Source: Nematostella vectensis
Taxonomy: Eukaryota; Cnidaria; Anthozoa; Actiniaria; Edwardsiidae
Direction of reading: 5' to 3'
DNA length: 64,000 nucleotides
NCBI RefSeq assembly: GCF_932526225.1
Contig: NC_064034.1
Coordinates: forward strand, 4,140,001-4,204,000
Shown: positions 23,870 to 36,200 of the stretch, in pieces
How the letters are laid out: each line of letters begins with the position of its first letter
Numbering within the stretch: the stretch's first letter is position 1
Translations under genes and position numbers: made by a program
The notes under the pieces: generated by a model
Seen by the model: only the letters and a program-made list of their open reading frames with translations
What the model was told of the DNA's origin: nothing
Database searches by the model: none

Positions 23870-25060
23870 GTAAAGACACGATCACGATACAAACACATCA
23901 CGGCATGGACACGATCACGATACGAACACATCACGGCATGGACACTACCACGATACGAATACATCACGGTGTGGACACGACTACGATACGAATACACCAC
24001 GGTGTGGACACGACCACGATACGAATACATCAAGGTATAGACACGACCGCGACACGAATACATCACGATATAGACACGACCATGACACGAATACATCACG
24101 GTATAGACACGACCACGACACGAATACATCACGGTATGGACACGACCACGTACGAATACATCACGGTATGCACACGATACGAATACATCACGGTATGGAC
24201 ACGACCACGATACAAATACATCACGGTATAGACACGATCACGACACGAATGCATCACGGAAAGGACACGACACGAATACATCACGGTATGGACACGACCA
24301 CGATACGGAAACATCATAGTGTGGACACGATTCTAATCCATCACGGCAACGGACACGATCACGATACGAACACATCACAAAATGGACACGACCACGATAC
24401 GGACACATCACGAAATGGACACGACCACAATATGAACACATCACGAAATGGACACGACCACCATACGAACACATCACGAAATGGACACGACCACCATACG
24501 AACACATCACGACACGACCACGATATGAGCACATCATGGTGGGGACACGATTCGAACACTTCACGGTAAGGGCCACTTCACGACACGAATACATCACGTT
24601 ATGGACACGAGCACATCACGGTATGAACAGGAGCACGATACGAACACATCACGGTATGGACACGACCACGATACGAACACATTACGGTATGGACACGAGC
24701 ACGATACGAACACATCACGGTATGGACACGACCACGATACGAACACATTACGGTATGGACACGAGCACGATATGAACACATTACGGTATGAACACGAGCA
24801 CACCACGGTATGAACACGAGCACATCACGGTATAAACACGATCACGATACGAACACATCACGGTTCGGACAGGAACACATCACCGTATGAACACGAGCAC
24901 GATACGAACACATCACGGAGCGGACACGAACACATCACGGTTTGAACACGAGCACGATACGAACACATCACGGTGCGGACACGAACACATCACGGTATGA
25001 ACACGAGCACGATACGATCACATCACGGAATAGACACGACACACTCACGGTACAAACACG
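23870..25060. repeat. 33-bp minisatellite (about 35 copies)
   Basis: Unit CACGATACGAACACATCACG plus GTATGGACACGAC. The 33-bp period equals 11 codons, so several frames stay open on both strands with His/Asp/Thr-rich (plus) or Cys/Ser/Tyr/Arg-rich (minus) periodic translations. Unlike the arrays in the two big genes, no splice junction is seen at its edges. Copies at 23880-24560 are more diverged than those at 24600-24800. Confidence 0.9.
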
Positions 25061-28000
25061 GCACGTTACAACATCGTATAAGCAGGAATGACATAGTAAT
25101 AAGAGCACATTGCAACAAAACATAGGTAATGACACGGTAAGGTAAAGATGTGGTACGAACACCAGACGTTACGATAACGTTATGACATATTATGATATAC
25201 TTGACCACGTCACGGTGTATGATGAAGGTAAGCCTCCAGAAACAAGATTGTCAAGTTTTTCCAGAAAGACGCTGGGTAAAGCAAGGGTCGCCTTATCGCT
25301 TTATAAATTTCTCTCTGTGGTCAAAAAGCCCAGGGTTCCTAGCAAAACTCAAGCACGTTATTGAATCAGAAAAGAATGTGTTCCTTTCGACCAGGAAGCA
25401 ACGTGGTTTTTCCCTTTTTGGGTCATTTTTCCCCAAAGGAGATGAAAGTTCTGGGATAAAACGATCAAAATCAGTGTTGATCAAGATTAACCAAGCAAAA
25501 CATCACCTCTATTGCTTATATTAGTTTGACAAATACGAAAACAGTAATTACAACTGTATCACCTCTTCACCAAAAAAAACAAAATAGTAATTTTTGTCCA
25601 AAGATGACTATCTTTTCTTTTTCTCATCCATAATAGAACAACCACTAATCTGCCTTAAACATGGCTAATTTACGACAGAAAAGAGTCATAGGAATAAATC
25701 CCACATTCGCCAAGATGCTATTCAACCAACCATACTCACAAATTAGTATTTTTTCGTAATCGTTTCTCACAATTGACCATTCATCGGATCCAAATTCGAG
25801 TCGCAAAAGCGTCCTTTGAAGTAATAATAAATAATGATTGGAGCATTTGGAAATTATAATCAAGAAATTTTTTCAAGGGATTTCGATTAACAATGTTATG
25901 CAGCTGTTATAAAGAAGGCTACCATTTCGCAAAAATCACGTCGATTTCCCATAATAATGTCTTTATCAGCACAGTGGAAAATTCCTTTCCAAATTAAACT
26001 CAAGAATGTCCCATTGCGTGTGAGCCGAGTAACGGAGTATTTCGCTAATTGGAGACTAAAATTTTGACATTTACGCCGCCTCTAGCAAATTACCCTTAGA
26101 TCATGACTATTTTGACAACAAACTAAAAACGCGAAGAAAATGCGGGTGAGAGAAAACTCGAGTCGATGGCATGGTTTTATAGTGACCATAAAATGATATG
26201 AGGCATTCTGACTCTTGATTTGACAATTTGGTAAAAGAGTTGTGATTTTCGATTTTTTTTTCGTTACGGTAATGGATCTGTCTCTTAGAAGTGAGCAAAA
26301 CTGAAACCACTTATTAGACATGAAAATATTGAGAATTTCACTTATGACTTTTGGCGCGCTTTTGCAAACTCTTTTTTAATAGCTTTGCTTTTGTAAACAG
26401 CTTTAGGGCAGCAAGGATTTGTATCCATTATTTGTTCGTGTAGCTGCAGACTCTCCCTCGAGGGGGATATCTAGGTGATCAATGCACATTGGGTAGAGAT
26501 GATTAGATTTTAGCTCTACATTTTTATTCTGATACCACAAAATTGGCGGGTTCCACAGGTAAAACGGATATTTTATCAGTGTTTCCTTAAGCTCGTAGCG
26601 CATTCATTTGATGGTTAAATCTGAAAAGTGTTTACTGGCAATTTTATTTTAAGGAGTGCCGAAATTGAGCAGATAAGTCTAAATATATCTGTAAGACGGA
26701 ATAATTCGGCATACATTTCTAAAAGATTTTAGGAAATACACTTTCCTGCACAGAAGGTAAGACGTCATTTTATAAATATTATTTACTATATTTCCATTTC
26801 AACATCTAAGAAAAACTTCTCTTGCGATTTCTCGATCGAGGTCTCGATATTTTTCTACATAATCATAGTGCATAAACATTCGTTGTGACGTATTAACTGT
26901 GAAATTTCCTGGTTATCAAGAGTAGACAACCCTTTGTACGGTTCAGCATTTCGAAATAGTTTTCGTAATTCTAAAAAGCACGATTGTTTCCAGCACTGTG
27001 TTCAACGCCAAACAAAAAACGGTCATCCAAAAAACTTACAAAGAAGCCAAGCCGCAGTGTTGAAAAGAAAAGGCCACAATTCTTTTATGGTAAGATTCTT
27101 TTTTAGAAAAGTTAAATATTTTACCGTTACGAGCATTATTATGAATGAAAGATGAATGAAGTGAATTTAGTTATAAATTCGCCATAGGGCTATTGTGGAT
27201 GGAAAGCCGAACTGAAACACTATGCGTCAAAACGACCTCCAGTCGACCCCACGAACTGTTCTAGATTTATGGCAAATAAAACACAGAAAAACATCTTGTG
27301 CAAGAGACATAACGTTCTAGGGGGCTATTTCCTCTTCTTCTAAAACACTTTGGAAATAATGACAACGGCAAACAATCGCGTCTATACAAAGTGAGTTCTA
27401 CTTAAGGTATGGTTTATTTTCGAGTAGAGTAAGAGCATCATGCTGAGCGAGATCCGATGAGATCGGTCCATTTGAGAAGCGTAATTCTATTTCAATATTG
27501 TATTCATGTTTTCTAATTATGTTGCCTTAAACAAAAGATTGTGATCTTCAAATGCAAATCTCCGAAGAGACTTTCAGTAGAAGCACTCGAGGGGTGATTT
27601 TAGGTGGTCGATATATTGGCAGGCTTGCAAAGGGGTGCAATCATTTTTTTTTTCCATTTTAGTGTAAAAAAATATATATCAATTGCCAGGCAGGCTAACC
27701 ACTGCAATAAAAAAAGAAGAAACAGGTTAATAAAAAGGATAATTATTATGTAAATATCAAGGAGGGAAATCAAATGCGTGGCCATTTTAGCTATTACGTA
27801 TTTTCCGAAAGTACTCACTCATACAGTTCCTTGATGCGTTGAAATCCTTCTTAGCGTTGGATTGCATGACTACATTCACGCAATACATCTACTTAGATTC
27901 ATGTTCGCAAATAATGGTGTTTCGACCGTTTTTTTCCATGACAAACTTATTTTTTACCATACAAATTAACTCTAGTGATATAATATTTTGTAAAATAATA

Positions 28001-28831
28001 AGCTCAACCACAAACTGAGAAAAAAAAATTGGTGTTTCTCATGTTTGGATAACAATAGTAGATAAATAAATAAAACAGCACGAGACATATAGTGGGAAAA
28101 AGGGATAACATATTTTCACACATTTATTTCAACCTCCAAGTGGATTTCCTCGGGTCGAATAATCTGGTGGATGAGTCGGCTGCGCATTACTTGTGGCGGG
28201 AAGATCCAATTTTGGCGCCTTTTTCGGACCGCTTTCGGTACTACAGGACAAGGATGGGATGAATAAAAAATCTAAAAGGCAAATACCCTTTGTAGCATGC
28301 TAATCTTCAATAGTCAAAACTTGTATATCTCGAAAAAAAATAGCGTGTTCGGATTTTTATTTTTCCTTTCATTTTAACATCCTACGAGTCATAACTTTAA
28401 AGGTGAAATTATTCATTTTCGATCTAACATAAATACTACAGGATAATAGGCCTTTTGGTATTAAATTATTGATCAGAGCAGCCACAAGCTTTAGTTATTA
28501 AATACAGGACGTTTACCATTAATTTCATTACATGTAATTACGGTAACCGGGACATGCGAAAGTTAAAAAAAACATGGCAGGCAAAATTCCTATTTCTCAA
28601 TTATAAAAGTGAAAAATATCCGAATAAAACATCACATAAGTCGAAAAGAATTAAGAAAACTGAGTTTTAATTCGTATTCCGTTAGACATTTTTATTAAAC
28701 AAAAAATACAGGCTTCTTACCGGCGGGGTATCCAATGAGATCTCAATAATCCAAAAGCTCCTTAGTTAGACGCCGGGCGCCGTGAGCAGCCTTCAACAAT
28801 AATTCACTCTGTTTTTGTTTTGTTTTTTCAG
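25061..28831. other. AT-rich gene-poor DNA
   Basis: No exon with family similarity was recognised on either strand. Short open frames at 25192-25524 (+) and 26403-26603 (-) have no clear motif. A GC-richer patch at 28150-28250 with TTTTGGCGCC lies some 600 bp upstream of the first candidate exon of the Ig gene and could belong to a promoter. Confidence 0.45.
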
Positions 28832-28872
28832 CAAAGCATCGTCGTTTGTTCAAGGCCGTGCATGTGAGTAAG
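28832..28872 (+). other. Candidate 5' UTR exon of the Ig-Ig-FN3 gene
   Basis: Acceptor TTTTGTTTTTTCAG at 28831 and donor AAG|GTGAGT at 28873 define a 41-nt exon with no usable start codon. The next plausible acceptor downstream is at 30271, just before the ATG at 30281. Both sites are strong by eye, but there is no coding evidence. Confidence 0.35.
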
Positions 28873-29365
28873 GTGAGTTTATTTACAGTTATTTAATCGC
28901 TTGAAAATCACAAGGAATTAGCCAAGCCTTTTATGGGGCCTATCACTTTTAAGATCAGTAACAGACTTAACACAAGTAGAATTAAGCTGGCTCTACAAGC
29001 TTTCTAAGACCCTCAAAAGACCCCAAGAGTACTCTCAATGCGCACAAAAACTGCTAATGTAAAAAATAGCTGTTTTGTCAAGTATTTTTTTACGTTTATA
29101 CAAAAACCCGCGCAGTGTCTGATTGGGAGGCTTCCTGTCTGAAGGAAATTTAAGAAGTACGAGATTGAGAATGAACTCAATATTAAACACGTAGTACATG
29201 AACGGTTGTTTGTTTTTATGAATGACAGAAAAGTACGCGAATTGTAGGAATTGAGAATAGGCCCGGGAGGATGACTTTAAAAATTCAAACAAAAAAATTT
29301 AAGACCAAATCTTCTTAGTAGAATGCTTTTTAGCGATTTTAACTCGATTTTAACTTGTCATGAAG

Positions 29366-29760
29366 CACGGGTGGCCAAGTGTGTTAGCGCTTCGGCCTCT
29401 CACCGCTGTGGCCAAGGTTCGAATCCTGGCTCAGACTGGGGATTTTTCCGGGTTCCTGCCTTGGTTCGAATTTGTGTCACAAGTGAGTTGAAGTTATTCT
29501 CCCGTGTTTCCAGTCTTCTCGGATAAGGACACTAAACCGGAGGTCCCGTCTCTTCAAGCTGCACTACATTAACCGAACCGAAGGGACGTAAAAGAACCAC
29601 TGGGGACGCAATAAACCCTCTGGCAGTGACCACCCCCAGTGACAGTGCTTACAATGCTTACTAACAATACACTCAAGGGGGTACTTGAATTGGAGCCTAG
29701 CTCTGTTGTGCCTTCCGCACCAGTAAAACTAGTGGAAATAGAATAAAGAATAAAGAATAA
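29366..29760 (+). mobile_element. tRNA-derived SINE
   Basis: The 5' part is tRNA-like with A box TGGCCAAGTGTG (about 29372) and B box GGTTCGAATCC (29416-29426). Then follow a tRNA-unrelated body (GGATAAGGACACTAAACCGG, GGTCCCGTCT) and a simple AATAAAG repeat tail near 29740-29757. A Pol III promoter plus a repeat tail is the SINE hallmark. It sits in the 5' intron of the Ig gene, same strand. Confidence 0.85.
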
Positions 29761-30280
29761 CTCGCCTGCCACACCTCTCTGTAACAGCGTCTTCTACACC
29801 TCGATAAGCATGTGGGAAAATGCTGCTAAAAATTGTAAACAAATAAATCGATTGACTCCAAACGAAGACCAAAGCTTAAAACAAGTTTACAAATGCCGCT
29901 TTAGAAATAGCGTAAGCGGATTAAAATGCTGTGGTCTCAAATACGCGCAATGGCCGTTTCCTTTGAAGCCAATATATTTCTGGCTGAACATACCGAGGAA
30001 ACTTTAAATACGATACTCGCGCGAAACCCATTTGACTAGCATTACGTAATGGTCACGTGACTTTGCCCACACACATAAAAATCAACTCAAACAAGCCTGG
30101 GCAGTAACAGCTGAGAAATTGAGCGAACAATGCCGGGAAAAGGGATCCCCCTAAAATGACATAAAATTTCACTCAACACTTGCGAGAGGACGACATAAAA
30201 ACGGCATGTGACCATTTGGAAGTCTAAACCCGTGTTCCCGAATTCGCTGATCTCATCCACTTTTTCTACAGGTTACAAAA

Positions 30281-33200
30281 ATGATAGTTACAAACTTGGT
30301 TGTTATTCTAATAGCGGCGCCACTACTCGGTAAGCTTAACCGTTCATTTCTTGTTAACTACGTCGAAGCGCCTTCTGTTAATTTTATTATGATTTATTGC
30401 TTTGTAGTGCGAGGATACGACAGTCTCGCAGTCTTTACTACCAAGCCTAAGGATAAAGAAGTATTCGTTGGCGACAACGTTGTGTTTACGTGGGACTATG
30501 ACTCAAAGCCGGACGTGGTCAAAGCGGTGTCATTCGGAGTCGTAAAAGATGAAAGCGGGAGCGATCGCCATATTGCTTTGATTAAAAAACTTTCAACTGG
30601 ACTGGTCTATGTGAACAGCAAAAATCAAATAACAAAAGAACTAAGCAAAAGAACCACCATCATTCGGTCCGCGGGTAAACGCAAGTACAAGGCACGGTTT
30701 AACATCTCCAATTTAGCCATTAACGATACGGGGAAGTTCTACTGTACACTGGAGTTGAACAATATGAACACCCTCACGGAGTATGTAATATTATCCGTTG
30801 TTGGTAAGTAAAATAAAAATTTACCGCTGCGCGCGTGTAAAAAACGTGCGTGCTTAGAGACATTCGATAATTATTTACTGCCTTGAACGTGGCAAAAATA
30901 TAACTATTCGACCAAGATTATGATTGGCAATCAAAATAAGCACTGATTTTTACAACATCTCCTGTAAGTATGAGCTAAGTGACTGTAAAAGTTAAATCTT
31001 GAAGTGCTGTGCGTGGGGATGAAAATGCTTAGCACGGTGTGTGTATATCTTGTTAGACAATGGTTTATTTTCGCTTGGTCTAGAACACTACACGTGTTAA
31101 TTTAGCAAGCCACGAGGTAAACAAACGCTCGTCATGGTCCACTCACTCCTATCAAAGTCACCTTCAATTTGGATTCTTTTATTAGAAATTTCGTTTGTTC
31201 TGTGGCCTAAGATTAGCGGCCTTTTTGTTAATTATAGCAGGCGATCGAAAAACATTGTCACGACTGTAGTTATCTCGGTTTTGGTCACGGGTAAACTTTG
31301 TCAAAAAGTTTACTTATTACTGCGACCCTTTGTTATTAAAGTGACGAATTTGAGCCTTTGATTACGTGGGAAAATTGTTAAGAAAGCAAGTTGTTTACAC
31401 TCCCATGGGAACGTTTCAAATCTACATACGAAATCGCGCTGCATTCGGATTGTACTATGTAGTTATTTGCGCCTCGAATAACTAAATGATCATCTTCTGA
31501 CCCCATGATGGCGTTTTGATGACATTTTGTTTACTCTTCTTTGCGGACGTCGTAAATCTACCTAGGAAAACCCACACTCAAAATGTAAAGTAATGTACTC
31601 TTGGGTTATTTGCGCCGGGAACGACCAAACGATCATCCTCTCGCTTCCTTGTTGTATGTCAAAAAGTGCGATAATGGAGTTGGCTCACACACAATAGAAG
31701 TGGTGAAAACGTCATTTAGCAACTCATCCAAGGGGATTTCAAGCAGGATATAAAACCCGCGGATTTCCGACTATTTTATTAGAATGTACAAGGCGTCAGA
31801 CGAATTTGTGTTGCGATCATCAATGCTGGAAAAGCTCTTGTAACCAGCTGCCTGTGGTTTTACTATCATTTACTAATTATTTTTCTTGCTTCGTTCAAGC
31901 AAGACACTGGAACGTGCTTCGTCTAGAGCGGGAAGTTATCTGAGATGCAAAAATATATTTGCCTCGCTATTAGTCGCGGCTTTACTTTGGGTTTGTTGTT
32001 TTGATTTAATGGCGTGTGGTGAAAAAGGTAAAGAAAAGCACTATAAATATTGCAAGGCATTCTCTTTTTCGGTGCTGAAAAGGTCAACTAAAGATAGCCT
32101 CTTGACCTAATAACCATGTTCAAAATAGCCATTTCCATTTCTAGAGTATCGCGCAAGCCGTGTCTTATGCAAAAATCTCGGGCCTATATCTTGAGGGTCT
32201 TTTAGAATTGTATTGGATTTGAATGGGAAGTCGTAAACAACGTTTTATCACTTTTGTATGAGCGGAACAATAGATTTAAGCACGATTCAGCATGAAGCTT
32301 TAAAAAATTAATGTCATCCAACCGAACGCGAAAACGTTAAAACTAGACGCGTAGGAGCATTTATCTATATCGGCATAGCTGAACCATTACCCATTAAAAT
32401 AATTGCTTTAGAAAATGTTGGCTTTATAAACAAGAGCGGATGGAAAAAACAACAAGTGATAGACGGGGCGAGCCGGCTTATCGAGGTCGGGCGAGTGTAG
32501 AGCATGGTGGTCATGCGATAAGGCGGATTCGGGTCGGGTCCTTCTTAGCCGTACTATCACCGCCATAGATAACGGCGAAGCCTGACGAACAGGCCCGGGG
32601 CCAATCAGCCTCGCGCCCTTATCTGTGAGGGCTAAAAGCGATTAGGCGAGTGATGCAAAGGATCGCTGCATCTCTAATCACAAAGGTCTGTGGCTACGCA
32701 CGCGAGACCAAAATACTTGAAGCCTTTTCAAGTGCTCTTGCTATTTTTATATCGGATTTTACTACTTACATTCTCAAGGCTATTTCTTTTATATTTTCTT
32801 TAGTATTGTTATTAAAACATTGAAATATGCGGAAAAAAATTGTTTCCCTCAGTAGTATATATTTCGCTACTCACGCATGAGATGTAACTACTTTCCTCGC
32901 TTTTAACAATGTACTTGTCCGTATCTTCAGACGAAAATGCTCTGTTTTAATTATTGAATATTTGTGAAGTTATAATGTTTCTGTCAACTTCAGACATTGT
33001 GACCATAGCATTGTCGCTGGAATAGAATATTTTTACTCGACATTTCATAACCAAAAATGAAATTTTATATCTTGCTTATTCGAAAAACAGCAGAACAAGA
33101 AACAACAAATTAGAATATTAATATTATACTAGTAACCACAATCATCGCACATGACACTTCTACATACTTAGCTATACAAATAACAAAAATGATTCCAAGT

Positions 33201-36200
33201 AGTTCATTTAGTTTAACAATACGCAATCTGTAACAGAAGCTGCTTGAGTCTTTAAATTGTTTTATAAGAATCTGCCCTCGGCCTGTTACATGGCGTCGCC
33301 ACAGGAACTGCACTAGCCCAGACATCTCGAAACACAAGAAACACTGAATAGTATTTCCGTTTATCGTATCAGTTGTCACAATAGAAACAGCGGGAACGCT
33401 CTTAGCAAAAATGATAATATCGTTAGACAGTACAAAAGGAATTAGTTTTTTATACGAAAGTAACTCTGAAATTGTCTGTCAAGTTGTCTACAAGAAATGA
33501 AAATGGATTCCGATTGCTGAAAAATGGAAGTATTTTTCTTTAAAAAATAAACATTTAAGTTAGAATTTAATTGTTAATATGATGATGAGAATCGTTTATA
33601 TCGTTTTAAGTCTAAACATGATGTACAAATTCGTTTGAATGCCTGAAAAATATTATGTCACAGTCGTTTTGCAGTCAGTTGGCTTTGACACTTGTTATGT
33701 GGTATTACCATAAATGGTAATGTGGGAAGCCACGGGTTGTATTTCTATAAGTACTCCTCAATACAGTCAACAAGAAAAGTGCTTGTAAAAGTCTGACAAA
33801 GCTTTTAACCAAAAAGCTTGCTTCACTCCCTAAAAGTGCTCTTTTCTGTTACTGGAAATAATCTTTTGCATCAAATCAAAGTGTTCCGCCTAGCCCTTTT
33901 CCTTAATTAATTTAAAATCCTTTAAATGCATAAACTAACTTATTAACTTTTAACTATATAAGGTGTGGTTGCTTTTTTGCCCCCTTATGTATAGCTGCCT
34001 GCAAAGTTCTTGTTAGCTGAAGACTGTTATTTGGCTGTTCAAAAAGTCCAATCATTTGTGCATAGAGAAAAACTACTAACCAATTAAAGGAATCTGCAGC
34101 TTTTTGGCCTGTCTTCACTTCCCCTTCTCCTAGTCAGCTTTGCATTTGTAATCATAGAAGTGACTTCCTAATTGTGGGTTGTCAGATTCAGTACCTGAAT
34201 CTTTCATACTAGATATGTTTACAAACTTGGTATGGACCCGACTGGGGTTTTTTAGTTAGGTTTTGACATCAAAGAGAATCGAATTAACTTTATTTTCTCT
34301 ATAAATTTATCCAAAAGACAGACAGAAATGGAGAGGTCAGATTATTTCAACTACAGGCTATCAAAGTATTGTATAAGGTTATCTGTAGTTTTCAAAAACA
34401 TTCCCTTTGATTTTCACACACCAATTACTGGGGTTTTGCCTCATACAAATGGTTGATACTTATTTAATTGATTACAAACATCTATAATCAACTTCTAATG
34501 AGTAAAGAGTTTCTAATTGCCACTGTACAAGGCCAACATTTTACTGCAATTTTCAAATACTTTTACTTGTTATCAAGGAAAATGACTGGTGTTATTTATC
34601 ACACAATCTGTAGGTAAGAACAACAGACTTAATGGTCAACTGTTATCATTGAGATTTTCCCATGGAAATTTTAATTAAAAACAAGTTAAGATAATGAAAC
34701 TAAGTACCAGGGGTGATTAGATATTTTCTTGGCAATAACAGTGGAAATATGTTGTCATAACATTTCTTATGGATGCCAAGTTGATTGGTGCCAAGTTGGC
34801 CCAACTACATTGGGCTTATTGTTTGTGATAAACAGGAACATATAATTTAAAGAAATTCTTAACAGGGTTATCACGTTCCTTCTTTTCTAAATATCCTTAC
34901 AACTTGTAACACTATTATCCTAGAAAACAAGTGAGGTAAAATTGAATTCTAGTTAACATTCTCAAGATAATCCTTGACCATGGTATCAATGAAATCCCAA
35001 GGGTACTGCATTTAATAAATTCACCTTGGAGTTTAGTTAATGCTACGTGTAAGACAGAATAGAGCATCAGAAAGGTTTTTTATGGAATTTACTCCCTGGA
35101 GGTATTTTTCAAGGTATACTTTCTTTTCCATCTATTTTACCTGGGGGTAGTTTAAGTGAGATAAGATTTTACAGGATTTCCTCTTAAGTCCAGTGACAAA
35201 CTAGCACCTGCCATATGAGGGATTATTGCCTCAAGAAAATAAAATCATAATGTAATAAGAATATGCACTTTCAGGGGTAAAATCAAATGAAAATTGATAT
35301 CTCTATGAAAATAGTTTACAGACCCCTTAGAAATGTCTGGAAAGTGCAATTATAATAATTACCCCTATTTTAGGAAGCTTTTTAATTTCCTTTTTTTATG
35401 CTAAATTACATTGCATGAGAGTAATAAACACACTCCTAAAATTGAACACAAAAAGGAAATGTTGAGGAAAGGTTGATGTGTGGGGAAAAAGTGAGTGAAA
35501 TAAATGTGCTAAGTAACTATCCAGGCATGCCTGTGTGTATTGCAAATGGAAATGCCAACATTAGGGTGATTTGGATCCACTACGCCGGCAAGAGGACCCC
35601 GCCTCGTGAACGTTCGATTGCGCGCACACGCTTTTTTTGCCGGCATCGCGTCCTGTTCAGGACGGCATTTCATGCTTTTTCACGTCCTCTTCAGGACGGG
35701 ACACCGGAAAAAATTAGCATGCGTGTGCAATCGAACGTGCGCGAGGCGGGGTCCTCTTGCCGGCGTCGTGGATCTAGATCACCCTATTAAGGAAGTGGGT
35801 CTATGGGGAGTAGGGGGGAGTTGAGGATGGGGGGAGGGGAGTGAACATTTCCCTGGCTACAGCTTTGTGCTTACACAGATCTCACTGCTTATAGGGGTTC
35901 ATCTTAAAAGTAAATATGTCTTGCAACATTAAGGAAATCATGATAACCCATTAATAGCATGCTTTTTTACCATCAGATCTACAGATCAACAAAGAGTCGT
36001 CTAGCTCCTATGTGGAATCGTGGGATGGACATAAGGTGAAGTTACTTTGCTCCGTCAGAGTGCCAAAGGGAAAAGAAAACATCAAATTTACATGGATGCG
36101 GCAGCCAAACAATGAAACTCTAAGCAGGGGCCAACACATCGACTCGAGAACAGAAAGCCTTCTGACAGTAGAGACAAATGCTGCAAATGAGTACAAGACT

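Noticed and set aside
23833-24569. His/Asp/Thr-rich repetitive frames
   Set aside because: 33-bp unit keeps all frames open; periodic translation on both strands shows composition, not selection.
25192-25524. 110-codon frame
   Set aside because: No recognisable domain, no supporting splice sites and AT-rich surroundings; may be old transposon sequence.
26403-26603. Minus-strand 66-codon frame starting MRYELKETL with a GTAGAG donor-like end
   Set aside because: Looks protein-like for about 28 codons but has no partner exon or family; not enough to call.
30800-31370. Frame 31134-31361 as an exon of the Ig gene
   Set aside because: No acceptor or donor in compatible phase and no Ig-like pattern.
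32456-32709. Assignment of the structured island to RNase P, MRP, SRP, 7SK or a tRNA cluster
   Set aside because: Key conserved boxes of those RNAs were looked for and not seen.
35473-35824. Two overlapping frames of 105 and 72 codons
   Set aside because: They lie inside the palindromic MITE.
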